From Anaerolineales bacterium (GTDB lineage: Bacteria; Chloroflexota; Anaerolineae; Anaerolineales; UBA11579): a DNA stretch of 64,000 nt. The position numbers and the translations under genes are program-made. Positions 39,633 to 48,063 of the stretch are shown one piece after another. Under the pieces are notes generated by a model. That model was not told the origin of the DNA, did not search any database, and worked only from the letters and a program-made list of their open reading frames with translations. The stretch spans positions 1,194,712 through 1,258,711 of the forward strand of contig CP075526.1 of NCBI GenBank assembly GCA_025808555.1. The letters run 5' to 3'. Every line of letters starts with the position of its first letter. Position 1 is the stretch's first letter.

Positions 39633-40466
39633 ATGTTCGAGATCTTTCTGGCGGTTGACTGGCAGCAACTCGCTATCGGTATGGCCATTGCCGCCGGCCT
39701 GGCGGCGGCCGCCTGGCGCCTGCGCATGCTGGCCCCCAGCGGGGCACTGGCGGCTGTGCTGCTGGGCGGGCTCACCTTTGGCATCGGTGGCTTTCCCGCT
39801 GCCATCGTGCTGGTGGCCTTCTTCGTCTCCTCCAGCGTCCTCACTCGCCTCTTCTCCAAACGCAAGAAGGCGCTCGCCAAGACCTTCTCCAAGGGCGGCC
39901 AGCGTGATTGGGCCCAGGTGCTCGCCAACGGCGGCCCGGCCTTGCTGGCGCTCGCCCTCGGCGCGCTCGGCTGGCTTCCCGATGGCATTGCTTGGCCGGC
40001 CTTCGCCGCCGCCCTGGCTGGCGCCACGGCGGATACTTGGGCCACGGAACTTGGCGTGCTCAGCCCTGGCCAGCCGCAGCTCATCACCACCGGCCAGCGC
40101 GTGCCCAAGGGCACGTCTGGCGGGGTTTCGCTGGTGGGCAGCCTGGCCGCGGCTGGCGGCGCGCTGCTGATCGCTCTCGTGGCTGGCTTTGTAGGAGCGG
40201 GTTTCATGCAGGCAGGCTTCCTGTTCTCGGTGCTGTTGGCTGGCATCCTTGGCTCGTACTTTGACTCACTTATCGGCGCTACCGTGCAGGCGATCTACTA
40301 CTGCCCTGACTGCAAAAAGGAGACCGAGCAGCACCCTCTGCACAGTTGTGGCACGGCTACCACGCGCCGCCGCGGCTGGGCCTGGATGAGCAACGATTGG
40401 GTCAATTTTCTCAGCGGCTTGTTCAGCATTCTGGCGCTGTTGGCCGCAGCTACATTCTTGCTGTGA
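39633..40466 (+). CDS. DUF92 family membrane protein (VTE6/phytol-phosphate-kinase-like)
   Basis: A 277-residue protein with about six or seven membrane segments and the DUF92/TIGR00297 pattern: RMLAPSGALAAVLLGGLTFGIGGFPAA, KRDWAQVLANGG-like QRDWAQVLANGGPAL, ATADTWATELGVLSPGQPQLITTGQRVPKGTSGGVS and GSYFDSLIGATVQAIYYCPDC. Plant VTE6 of this family phosphorylates phytyl phosphate, and bacterial members may act on polyprenyl phosphates; the activity here is not known. A Cys pair with a later His/Cys (CPDCKKETEQHPLHSCG) near residue 225 may bind zinc. No ribosome-binding site precedes the ATG; two DnaA boxes do. Confidence 0.85.
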   Translation: MFEIFLAVDWQQLAIGMAIAAGLAAAAWRLRMLAPSGALAAVLLGGLTFGIGGFPAAIVLVAFFVSSSVLTRLFSKRKKALAKTFSKGGQRDWAQVLANGGPALLALALGALGWLPDGIAWPAFAAALAGATADTWATELGVLSPGQPQLITTGQRVPKGTSGGVSLVGSLAAAGGALLIALVAGFVGAGFMQAGFLFSVLLAGILGSYFDSLIGATVQAIYYCPDCKKETEQHPLHSCGTATTRRRGWAWMSNDWVNFLSGLFSILALLAAATFLL

Positions 40467-40486
40467 GATAATCGCCGCGCCCCGTT

Positions 40487-41668
40487 ATGAATAAACCTCG
40501 CGTCCCCATGTCCTCGCCGGATCTCACCGCGGCTGAACGCGCCGCAGTGATGCAGGTGATGGAATCGCCCGTGCTCAGCATGGGCCAGCACACCAGCGGC
40601 TTTGAAGCTGAGGTCAGCGCCTACGTGGGCAGCAAGCATGCCATCGCGGTCAACTCCGGCACCGCCGGTTTGCACCTGTGCGTGCGCGCCGCCGGCATCG
40701 GCACCGGGGATGTGGTGCTGACTACGCCGTTCTCCTTCGTCGCTTCCACCAATGTGTTGCTGTACGAGAATGCCGTGCCGGTCTTCGTAGATATTGACCC
40801 GCGCACCGGCAATATTGACCCGGCCTTACTGCAGCAAGCCGCCGCCGACCTGCGCACCGGCGGCGATGCCGCCGCCCGCTGGCTGCCGCGCCGCGGCGCA
40901 GCCGGAGCCCAGGCTGCCAAAGCCGTGCTGGCCGTGGACGTCTTTGGCCAGCCGGCCGACTACGCTGCCATCCAGCCCACTGCAGACGAATACGCGCTGA
41001 CGCTTATCGAAGATTCGTGCGAGGCGCTGGGCGCAACCTACAAGGGAACAGCGGCTGGTCGTTTCGGCCAATCCGGCGTGTTCGCCTTCTATCCCAATAA
41101 GCAAATGACCACCGGTGAGGGCGGCATCATCGTCACCGATGATGACGAGGCTGCCGCATTGATGCGCGCTCTGCGCAACCAGGGCCGCGCCGAAGGCGAC
41201 ACCTGGCTCGAGCACACCTACCTGGGCTACAACTATCGCATCACTGAAATGAGCGCGGCCCTCGGCCGCGTGCAATTGCAGCGCCTCGATGAGATGGTCG
41301 CCCGTCGCGGCCAGGTGGCCGCCTGGTATGCCGAGCGTTTGCAAGACTTTGAGTTGGTGGAGACACCCGAGGTGATGCCCGCCACTACGCGCATGAGCTG
41401 GTTCGTCTATGTGGTCCGCCTGGCCCCGCAGATCGACCGCCAGCGCGTCATCGCCAACCTGGCTGAAGCAGGCGTTCCCGTGCGCCCATACTTCGCCCCC
41501 ATCCATTTGCAAAAATACATACGTGATCGTTTTGGCTATCAGCCGGGCGATTTCCCCATCACCGAAGACCTGGGTGCCCGCAGCCTGGCCTTGCCCTTCT
41601 CCAGCGTGATGACCGCAGATCAGGTTGACCTGGTCTGCGAACAGCTACAAAAAGCCGTCTTGGCCTAA
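40487..41668 (+). CDS. DegT/DnrJ/EryC1/StrS family aminotransferase
   Basis: A 393-residue PLP-dependent enzyme of the sugar aminotransferase family. Landmarks are AVNSGTAGLHLCVRAAG (phosphate binding), TTPFSFVASTNV, IEDSCEALGATY (Asp to PLP nitrogen), the catalytic lysine in FYPNKQMTTGEGGIIV near residue 205, and YNYRITEMSAALG. It would aminate a keto-sugar nucleotide such as a 4-keto-6-deoxy sugar. A short insertion (RTGGDAAARWLPRRGAAGA) is present between residues 120 and 145. It stands alone between a DUF92 gene and a terminator and is 17 kb from the polysaccharide locus. Confidence 0.9.
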   Translation: MNKPRVPMSSPDLTAAERAAVMQVMESPVLSMGQHTSGFEAEVSAYVGSKHAIAVNSGTAGLHLCVRAAGIGTGDVVLTTPFSFVASTNVLLYENAVPVFVDIDPRTGNIDPALLQQAAADLRTGGDAAARWLPRRGAAGAQAAKAVLAVDVFGQPADYAAIQPTADEYALTLIEDSCEALGATYKGTAAGRFGQSGVFAFYPNKQMTTGEGGIIVTDDDEAAALMRALRNQGRAEGDTWLEHTYLGYNYRITEMSAALGRVQLQRLDEMVARRGQVAAWYAERLQDFELVETPEVMPATTRMSWFVYVVRLAPQIDRQRVIANLAEAGVPVRPYFAPIHLQKYIRDRFGYQPGDFPITEDLGARSLALPFSSVMTADQVDLVCEQLQKAVLA

Positions 41669-41674
41669 TAAAAA

Positions 41675-41698
41675 CGCCCGGGTGACCGGGCGTTTTTT
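41675..41698 (+). terminator. Intrinsic terminator after the aminotransferase gene
   Basis: CGCCCGG at 41675-41681 and CCGGGCG at 41686-41692 form a perfect stem with a GTGA loop, followed by T6. An A4 run precedes it, so it can also serve the convergent gene ending at 41702. Confidence 0.93.
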
Positions 41699-41701
41699 CG
41701 T

Positions 41702-42376
41702 TCAGGGTATTTGTTTGAAATTGATCAGTATCAGGTTCTGATTGCATTCAGCACGCGTGCTGAATGCTGTCGAACTCGAAAGCGGTTCGCCGTTCTCGTT
41801 CAGCAGCACGATTTGCAGTGCATTCTCGCTGGCTAGCGGGGCATTGCCCAACTGGATCTCGTAATAAGCGCCTGCGCCATACTGCGTCGCCGCACCGGTC
41901 AGACCCAGCTTGTCCACCGCCTCATTGTTGAGCGTGCCCGCCACCTGCACGCGGACGCCAGTTAGCGGCACATCATCCAGCCCGAACACCTGGCCGAACA
42001 CGCCCATGAAGTTGCACGCCTGCTCGGGGCGGAACAGGGTCGCGTCCAGATAGGCCGGGCTGCCGTCTTGCAGGTTGTAGATCAGCGGCTGCACGGTGGG
42101 CGAGGGTTCCGGTGTGGCGCTCGGCTGCGCCGTCGCCTCGGCGGTCGGCTCCAGTGTTGCCGTTGGCAACACTGAGGTCTGCGTGGGTGCGATCGTCGCC
42201 GTTACCGGGGGCAGCGGATTCCACTCACTCTCCGGGTCGAGGAACAGCTGCAAAAAGTAGCCGCCCGAACACAGCGAGGCCAGCAGGGCTAGCAGGCTGC
42301 CTACATTAAGCACCGCCGAGCCAAATTTGCCTTTGGGCTTGCGTGGCTTCTCTTCTTTGAAGTCGAACTCGTCCAT
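41702..42376 (-). CDS. Membrane-anchored protein with Pro/Thr linker and Ig-like extracytoplasmic domain
   Basis: A 224-residue protein: basic N-terminus (KEEKPRKPKGKFGS), one membrane segment (VLNVGSLLALLASLCSGGYFLQLFL) at about 22-46, then a Thr/Pro/Ala-rich linker (residues about 55-95) and a C-terminal domain. That domain contains ACNFMGVFGQVFGLDDVPLTGVRVQVAGTLNN and AYYEIQLGNAPLASENALQIVLLNENG, probably a carboxypeptidase-regulatory/Ig-like beta sandwich. Two cysteines (C in ACNF and AECNQN) could form a disulfide. Orientation would place the domain outside the cell. Function unknown. Confidence 0.75.
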   Translation of the reverse strand: MDEFDFKEEKPRKPKGKFGSAVLNVGSLLALLASLCSGGYFLQLFLDPESEWNPLPPVTATIAPTQTSVLPTATLEPTAEATAQPSATPEPSPTVQPLIYNLQDGSPAYLDATLFRPEQACNFMGVFGQVFGLDDVPLTGVRVQVAGTLNNEAVDKLGLTGAATQYGAGAYYEIQLGNAPLASENALQIVLLNENGEPLSSSTAFSTRAECNQNLILINFKQIP

Positions 42377-42430
42377 TCTCGCTCCCGGCTGGCATGCTAC
42401 CGCCAGCTCAAGTCTATATATCAGCGTCTC

Positions 42431-43300
42431 TTACGGCAATCGAATTTCGATTGTCGAACCTGAGCGTTGCTGGCTTAGCCAGTCTTGCACCGCCTGGGTT
42501 TGCAGCACCAGGCGGGCTTGTGGGCTCAGCGGGCGCTCGGTCTCGCGCCCCAGCACCTCGATCAGGTGAAAGCCCAGGCTGCTCTCCACCACGCCACTGT
42601 ACTCACCCGGTTGCAGTGCAAAGGCGGCATCTTCCACTTCGGGCTGCAGCAGGTAGCCACGCGGGAACCAGCCTAGCGTGCCCAGGCGCCGTGGGTCATT
42701 GTTCTGCACCACGCTTTCAAAACTGGCGCCGTCTTGCAGCTGCGCCAACAAGCGCTCCGCTGAGAACTGGTCTGGCAGCAGCACCTGGCGGGCCTGCACT
42801 TGCTCGGCCGTGGCTGGCACGCCCGCACTGATCTCCGCCACCATGTGCGCCGCTTCCAGTTCCAGGCGCAACTCCTCACGGTAGCTAGCCTGGCTCAGGC
42901 CGTATTTCGCCAGCCAGCTGTCAAAGGTGGCCTGGCCGCCAGCCTGCTCGATCACGCTGGCCAGTCGCTCGTCCAGCAGGGCCTCGTCGGCCACAAAGCC
43001 GGCATTGCGGGCAGCCTGGGCCAGCAGCAGGCGGTCCACCAGGCTATCGATGACGGTTTGGCGTGCATCCGTTGTTGCCAGAAGTGTGCCAGTTTGGCTT
43101 TGCGCCTCCTGAAACATTCGCATATTGGCATTAAAGCTTTCAGCGGTAATGCCTTCGCCGTTCACCTGCGCAGCGAACTGCGGCGGCGTGGCGGTGGCCG
43201 CCTCTGGCATTTGCAGGGTGGCTTGTGGCGTGCTGGGCCCGCGTCCGCCGCATGCCGCCAGCAGCAGCACGAGAGCAAAAGAGAGAATGGGTTTTTGCAT
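42431..43300 (-). CDS. PpiC/SurA-type peptidyl-prolyl isomerase lipoprotein
   Basis: A 289-residue lipoprotein. The signal peptide QKPILSFALVLLLAACGG has a lipobox with Cys17. Residues about 45-170 form a SurA_N-like helical region (AAQVNGEGITAESFNANM, IDSLVDRLLLAQAARNAGF). A parvulin domain follows: QARQVLLPDQFSAERLLAQLQDGASFESVV, LGTLGWFPRGYLLQPEVEDAAFALQPGEYSGVVESSLGFHLIEVL. It should help fold or export proteins outside the membrane. An in-frame upstream extension to 44095 overlaps the divergent PlsC gene and is rejected. A TATAAT -10 sequence for this gene lies at 43311-43316 on the minus strand. Confidence 0.88.
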   Translation of the reverse strand: MQKPILSFALVLLLAACGGRGPSTPQATLQMPEAATATPPQFAAQVNGEGITAESFNANMRMFQEAQSQTGTLLATTDARQTVIDSLVDRLLLAQAARNAGFVADEALLDERLASVIEQAGGQATFDSWLAKYGLSQASYREELRLELEAAHMVAEISAGVPATAEQVQARQVLLPDQFSAERLLAQLQDGASFESVVQNNDPRRLGTLGWFPRGYLLQPEVEDAAFALQPGEYSGVVESSLGFHLIEVLGRETERPLSPQARLVLQTQAVQDWLSQQRSGSTIEIRLP

Positions 43301-43402
43301 GGGAGCGGAAATTATACAGTCCAGGCATGTGTAGCATCTCTGCTTTTCGTGCAGATACTGCACAGAGCAGGACATGTTTCCTTGATAGAATGCCCCTTCA
43401 CT

Positions 43403-44086
43403 ATGAATTACGACCAGTTGCTGCGCTTTGTAGACTTTGCTCTCAAGCATCTTTGCGATGTCACCCTCAAGGGTGTTGAGAAGCTTCCTCGCACCGGTGC
43501 TGCCATTGTCGCCATTAACCACCTTGGCTTCCTTGACCCAGCCCTCGGGCTGGTGTGTATTCGCCGCGCGGATATGACCGGCTGGGTGGCAGATAAGCAT
43601 AAAAAGAACCCGCTGTACTCCTTCTTCATCAAAGTGGCAGACGGCATCTGGCTGGACCGCGAAAATGTCGACATGAACGCCTTGCGCAAAGCCCTGCAGG
43701 CCCTCAAAGAGGGCCGCCTGTTCGGCTTGGCACCCGAGGGCACCCGCAGCCCAACTCACGCCATGCTCAAAGCCAAGGAGGGTGCGTCCTACTTGGCTAT
43801 ATCCAGCGGCGCGCCCATTTACCCTATGGCCATCACCGGCACGGAGGATTCCGCGGGCGACTGGCTGCGCCTGCGCAAGCCGGTCCTGACCGCCACCATT
43901 GGGGACCCATTCACCTTGCCGCCGTTCACGCCTGGCAACCGCCAAGCCGAATTGGAGCGCGGCACGGATGAGATCATGTGCCGTATTGCCGTGATGCTGC
44001 CCGAGAAATATCGCGGTTACTACGCCGACCATCCCCGCTTGAAGGAATTGCTGGCCGAGCAGGCCGCCGTGGCCGCTCCAGCTTGA
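43403..44086 (+). CDS. plsC: 1-acyl-sn-glycerol-3-phosphate acyltransferase (PlsC-like)
   Basis: A 227-residue acyltransferase forming phosphatidic acid from lysophosphatidic acid. Motif I is AINHLGFLDPA (a variant NHxxxxD), motif III is FGLAPEGTRSP, and the motif IV-like APIYPMAITGTED follows. It is peripheral to the membrane; no long hydrophobic helix is seen. The ATG at 43403 is chosen because the family begins here; a longer in-frame reading from 42800 runs antisense through the PpiC gene. The -35 of the pheST promoter overlaps the last codons. Confidence 0.85.
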   Translation: MNYDQLLRFVDFALKHLCDVTLKGVEKLPRTGAAIVAINHLGFLDPALGLVCIRRADMTGWVADKHKKNPLYSFFIKVADGIWLDRENVDMNALRKALQALKEGRLFGLAPEGTRSPTHAMLKAKEGASYLAISSGAPIYPMAITGTEDSAGDWLRLRKPVLTATIGDPFTLPPFTPGNRQAELERGTDEIMCRIAVMLPEKYRGYYADHPRLKELLAEQAAVAAPA

Positions 44087-44110
44087 CACTGGCAATCTTT
44101 AGCGCATAAT
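44083..44110 (+). promoter_or_regulatory. Promoter of pheS-pheT
   Basis: TTGACA at 44083-44088 (perfect -35, overlapping the plsC stop codon) is followed after 16 bases by CATAAT at 44105-44110 (one mismatch). Transcription should start near 44117, at the beginning of the T-box leader. Confidence 0.8.
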
Positions 44111-44116
44111 AGGCGC

Positions 44117-44404
44117 ACATCGCAATATAAGACGTTGACAGAGGAAAGTAGGCGCAGCCAATTGCTGCCCAGGGAGGCGCGGCCCAGACTGCAAGCCCGC
44201 CCAGTGACCTGTGCTGAAGTTCCCTCTCGAGTCGTTTTGGTGAATGCCAGGCTTACAGCCTGCTAGTAGCTGAAACCGTACTCCCACGATACAGGGAAAG
44301 CCATACGCCACCATGTGGCCGTTGGCTGAGTGGTAGCCGTTATGCGGCTGCAATCTGGGTGGTACCGCGGAGCTCCCGTCCCTTGAGTGGACTGGAGTTT
44401 TTTT
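44117..44404 (+). promoter_or_regulatory. T-box riboswitch (tRNA-Phe) controlling pheS-pheT
   Basis: A leader of about 290 bases. Stem I begins with a GAGGAAAGTAGG segment (44141-44152; the AGTA element of T-box leaders), and its 3' side has GAAGTTCCCTC, giving a specifier codon TTC (Phe) at 44220-44222. The conserved T-box TGGGTGGTACCGCG is at 44356-44369; the base after TGG is T, which would pair with the A discriminator of tRNA-Phe. The terminator follows: CTCCCGTCC (44373-44381) with GGACTGGAG (44389-44397), one mismatch, and T7. Uncharged tRNA-Phe should stabilise the antiterminator and switch the operon on. Confidence 0.9.
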
Positions 44405-44423
44405 GTTTTTTGGAGGCATTTGA

Positions 44424-45476
44424 ATGGAGAATTTGCAGAACATACGTGAGCAGGCACTGGCCGCGCTCAACGCCGTGCAGGATGAGGCTGCGCTGGAACA
44501 ATGGAAGGTGGCCCAGCTGGGCCGCAACGCGGCTATAACCCAGGCAATGAAGAGCCTGGGCCAGCTCAGCGCTGAAGAACGCCCACTGGCCGGCAAGCAG
44601 GCCAACGAGGTCAAGCTGGCGCTGGAAGCTGCCTTTGAAGAGAAGCGCGCCGCGCTGCAAGGTGCGCGCCTGCGCGAGTCGCTCAGCAGCGAGAAGCTGG
44701 ATGTGACCCTGCCCGGCCGCGCTCTGGCGCTTGGCCGCCTGCACCCCATCACGCAGACCCTGCGCCGTATCAACGCCATCTTTGCTCAAATGGGCTTTCA
44801 GGTCTATCGCTCGCGGGATGTTGAGACGGATGAATACAACTTCCTGTTGCTCAACTTCCCTCCCAATCATCCGGCGCGCGAGATGCAGGATTCGTTTTAC
44901 GTAGAAGGCGGCGACCCGGAGAACCCGACCCTGTTGCGCACTCACACCTCGGCCGGCCAGATCCATGCCATGCGTGAATACGCCGCCAAGGATCCGGGTA
45001 ACCCGCCGCCCATCCGCATTGTGCTGCCGGGCATGTGCTACCGCTTTGAGCAGGTCTCCTCACGCTCTGAAGTGCAGTTCACCCAGGTCGAAGGCCTCGC
45101 TGTTGGAGAGAACATCACCTTCGGCGACCTCAAGGGAACGCTCACTGATTTTGCCCAGCGCTTCTTCAACGCCAATGTGCGCACACGCTTCCGTGCCTCG
45201 CATTTTCCCTTCACCGAGCCCAGTGCTGAGATGGATGTGGAATGCTTCGTGTGCAGCGGCAAGGGCTGCTCGGTGTGCAAGCACAGTGGCTGGCTGGAGA
45301 TCCTTGGCAGCGGCATGGTGCACCCCAATGTGCTGCGCAACGGCGGCTATGACCCGGAGAAATATTCCGGCTTTGCCTTCGGTATGGGCCCAGAGCGCCT
45401 GACCATGTTGCGCTACCGCATCGAGGATATTCGCTATTTCTGGCGCAACGATATGCGCTTCTTGGAGCAGTTCTAA
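44424..45476 (+). CDS. pheS: Phenylalanine-tRNA ligase alpha subunit
   Basis: A 350-residue class II synthetase subunit. An N-terminal coiled-coil (residues about 1-85: MENLQNIREQALAALNAVQDE) binds tRNA. The catalytic core has GFQVYRSRDVETDEYNF, LLRTHTSAGQIHAM (motif 2 region), GMCYRFE, FTQVEGLAVGENI, GSGMVHPNVLRNGGYDPEKYSG and motif 3 AFGMGPERLTMLRY. A cysteine cluster (CFVCSGKGCSVCKHSGWLEI) is typical of bacterial PheS. It charges tRNA-Phe as an alpha2beta2 enzyme with PheT. GGAGG lies 9-10 bases before the ATG. The stop shares a base with the pheT ATG. Confidence 0.97.
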   Translation: MENLQNIREQALAALNAVQDEAALEQWKVAQLGRNAAITQAMKSLGQLSAEERPLAGKQANEVKLALEAAFEEKRAALQGARLRESLSSEKLDVTLPGRALALGRLHPITQTLRRINAIFAQMGFQVYRSRDVETDEYNFLLLNFPPNHPAREMQDSFYVEGGDPENPTLLRTHTSAGQIHAMREYAAKDPGNPPPIRIVLPGMCYRFEQVSSRSEVQFTQVEGLAVGENITFGDLKGTLTDFAQRFFNANVRTRFRASHFPFTEPSAEMDVECFVCSGKGCSVCKHSGWLEILGSGMVHPNVLRNGGYDPEKYSGFAFGMGPERLTMLRYRIEDIRYFWRNDMRFLEQF

Positions 45477-48004
45477 TGAAAACGCCTCTTTCCTGGCTCA
45501 AAGAGTTTGTTGACCTTGACGGCATCAATCTTGAGGAGCTCGCTCACACCTTGACCGTGGCCGGCCTTGAGGTCGAAGAGATTCACTACATCGGCCTGCC
45601 CATGCCATCTGGTCTGCAGCAAACCAAGGTCAGCGGGCTCTCTTGGGATTCCGAGAAGTTGGTCGTGGCCGAAATTCGTGAAGTTGGTCCGCACCCCAAT
45701 GCTGACCGTCTAGTGCTGTGCCGTCTGTTTGATGGCCAGCAAGAGCACACCGTCCTCACCGGCGCACCGAATCTATTCGAGTACCGCGACAAAGGCGAAC
45801 TCAAGCCGCCCTTGAAAGTGGCCTATGCCAAAGAAGGCGCCGAGATCTATGACGGCCACCAGGAAGGCATGCACAAGACGGTGCTCAAGCGTACCAAGAT
45901 CCGCGGGGTGGATTCGTACTCGATGGTCTGCTCTGCCAAGGAGCTTGGCATTTCTGAGGAGCACGAAGGCATCATCTTTTTGCCCGAGGACACGCAGGCC
46001 GGTACCCCACTGGCTGATGTGCTCGGTGATGCCGTGCTCACCATCGCCATTACGCCCAATATCGCCCGTGACGCCAATGTGTACGGCGTGGCGCGTGAGA
46101 TCGCAGCCCTCACCGGCCGCAAGCTCAAGTCCATGCCTACCGCTGTCAAGGCGGCTGGCCCCAGCATCAAAGGCAAGGTCAAGATCGATATCCAGGACAA
46201 AGAGCTCAACCCGCGCTTTGTGCTTGGGCTCATCAAAGATGTGGAGATCGGCCCCAGCCCGGCCTGGGTGCAGCAACGCCTGCGCCTGGCGGGTATGCGC
46301 CCGATCAACAACATCGTTGACGCCACCAACTACGCCATGCTGGAGCTTGGCGAGCCGCTGCACGCCTTCGATTACGACGTGCTGGTGCAGCGTGCCAAAG
46401 GCAAAACGCCGACCATCATCACTCGCCCGGCCAAGCAGGGCGAAACCCTCACCACCTTGGATGGCGTGGAACACAAGCTGGATGATTTCACCGTGCTGGT
46501 TTGCGACACCGCCGGCTCGCTTTCCATCGGCGGGGTCATGGGCGGCCTCGAGTCCGAAGTCACTGAGAATACGCGCAATGTACTGCTCGAAGGCGCGTCG
46601 TGGAACTTTATCAATGTCCGCAAAACGCTGGTGGCCCAGCGCATGTCCTCCGAGGCGGCCTATCGCTTCTCGCGCGGCGTGCACCCTGCCATGGCGCCGC
46701 GCGGCGTCAGCCGCGGCCTGGAGCTGATGCGCCAGTGGGCGGGCGGCGTAGTGAACGAAGGCCTGGTAGACAAGTACCCCAAGCCTGCCAAGGATGTTCA
46801 GGTCGAGATCAGCTCGGCTGACGCGCAGCGCTGGCTCGGCGTGGCCCTCACCAACAAGCAGATCGGCGACATCCTCAAGAAACTCGGCTTCACGGTTGCC
46901 GCGCACGGCAAAAGCCTGCTGGTCACCGTGCCCGACCACCGAATGGATATTGAAACCGGCGTGGTCGGCAAGGCTGACCTGATGGAAGAGGTCGCCCGCA
47001 TCTACGGCTACGACAACATCCCCGCCACCCGCATTGCCGACCCGTTGCCCCCGCAGCATGGCAACCCCAAGCTTGAACTTGAAGAACGCGTGAAGGATGC
47101 CCTGGCGCGCATGGGCATTCAGGAGGTCATGACCTATCGCCTTACCGCGCCAGAAATTGAAGCGCGCCGCCTGCCGCCTGGCACCCCGCCGGACGACAAG
47201 CCGTACGTCAAGCTGGCCAACGTCATCTCGCAGGAGCGCACGGTGCTGCGCAAGAGCCTGCTCTCTTCTGTGCTGGAAATTGCTGAGCGCAATGCTCGCA
47301 TGCGCCAGCGCATCGCCCTTTTCGAGGTTGGCCCCGTCTTCCACGCCTCAGAGGAGACTCTGCCGGACGAGCTCCAGCGCCTCGTGGTGGTGCTCGGCGG
47401 CCAGCAGCAGCCAGCCGGCTGGCAGACTGCCGATAGCGCCGCCTATGACTTCTATGCCGCCAAAGGCGTGGTGGCTGAGCTTCTGTCCGGCCTCGGCCTG
47501 CATGGCCTGAAGTACGAGACCGGCGCGCACCCCAGTTTCCACCCCGGTAAATGCGCCCGCGTCCTGGCCGGCGAGCGCCAGCTGGCCGTCTTCGGCGAGC
47601 TACATCCGCAGGTCCACAGCCAGTACGACCTGGGCACCCACACCTTGCAGGCCATCACACTCAACCTGGATGTGCTGGGCGAACTGGTGCCCGAGCGCTT
47701 CGACTCGCGCCCGGTGCCGCAATACCCGCCGGTGATCGAGGACCTGGCGCTGGTGGTGGACGAAAGCCTGCCTGCCGGGCAGGTCGAGGCCATGATCGCC
47801 CAGACCGGCGGCAACCTACTTGCCGATGTAGCCCTCTTTGATGTCTATCGCGGCGAGAACATCGGCGCGGGCAAAAAGAGCCTGGCCTACCAGCTCACCT
47901 ATCAGCACCCCGAGCGCACGCTAACGGACGACGAAGTCGCCAAGCTGCGCGAGCGCATTGTTCGCCGTATTACCCAGGAACTGGGCGCACAACTGCGTGC
48001 TTAG
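45476..48004 (+). CDS. pheT: Phenylalanine-tRNA ligase beta subunit
   Basis: An 842-residue beta subunit. It has the N-terminal core PLSWLKEFVDLDGINLEEL, a tRNA-binding OB domain (about 50-165: VVAEIREVGPHPNADRLVLC), the B3/B4 editing domain (LRLAGMRPINNIVDATNYAMLELGEPLHAFD), the B5 domain, the inactive class II-like core (MEEVARIYGYDNIPA) and the C-terminal FDX-ACB anticodon domain (PPVIEDLALVVDESLPAGQV, then KSLAYQLTYQHPERTLTDDEV). The length is about 40 residues more than E. coli PheT. It is under the T-box with pheS. Confidence 0.97.
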   Translation: MKTPLSWLKEFVDLDGINLEELAHTLTVAGLEVEEIHYIGLPMPSGLQQTKVSGLSWDSEKLVVAEIREVGPHPNADRLVLCRLFDGQQEHTVLTGAPNLFEYRDKGELKPPLKVAYAKEGAEIYDGHQEGMHKTVLKRTKIRGVDSYSMVCSAKELGISEEHEGIIFLPEDTQAGTPLADVLGDAVLTIAITPNIARDANVYGVAREIAALTGRKLKSMPTAVKAAGPSIKGKVKIDIQDKELNPRFVLGLIKDVEIGPSPAWVQQRLRLAGMRPINNIVDATNYAMLELGEPLHAFDYDVLVQRAKGKTPTIITRPAKQGETLTTLDGVEHKLDDFTVLVCDTAGSLSIGGVMGGLESEVTENTRNVLLEGASWNFINVRKTLVAQRMSSEAAYRFSRGVHPAMAPRGVSRGLELMRQWAGGVVNEGLVDKYPKPAKDVQVEISSADAQRWLGVALTNKQIGDILKKLGFTVAAHGKSLLVTVPDHRMDIETGVVGKADLMEEVARIYGYDNIPATRIADPLPPQHGNPKLELEERVKDALARMGIQEVMTYRLTAPEIEARRLPPGTPPDDKPYVKLANVISQERTVLRKSLLSSVLEIAERNARMRQRIALFEVGPVFHASEETLPDELQRLVVVLGGQQQPAGWQTADSAAYDFYAAKGVVAELLSGLGLHGLKYETGAHPSFHPGKCARVLAGERQLAVFGELHPQVHSQYDLGTHTLQAITLNLDVLGELVPERFDSRPVPQYPPVIEDLALVVDESLPAGQVEAMIAQTGGNLLADVALFDVYRGENIGAGKKSLAYQLTYQHPERTLTDDEVAKLRERIVRRITQELGAQLRA

Positions 48005-48025
48005 GTAGCGAGGGATCTAACGAAT

Positions 48026-48063
48026 ACAAGGTAAGAGCTAGTGATCGCTAGCTCTTATCTTGT
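48026..48063. terminator. Long hairpin between convergent pheT and methionine operons
   Basis: Bases 48026-48041 and 48048-48063 form a 16-bp stem with a single G-T pair and a six-base TGATCG loop; the inner ten pairs are TAAGAGCTAG/CTAGCTCTTA. There is no long T tract on either side. It covers the stop codon and last codons of the minus-strand gene ending at 48038. It probably stops or slows transcription from both sides. Confidence 0.6.

Noticed and set aside
42800-43402. N-terminal extension of the PlsC frame
   Set aside because: It runs antisense through the PpiC lipoprotein gene; PlsC proteins begin at the ATG at 43403.
43301-44095. N-terminal extension of the PpiC lipoprotein frame
   Set aside because: It overlaps the divergent plsC gene; the lipoprotein signal peptide starts cleanly at 43300.
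45773-47344. 523-codon open frame on the - strand inside pheT
   Set aside because: It is antisense to an unambiguous pheT gene and has no domain; a shadow of high GC content.
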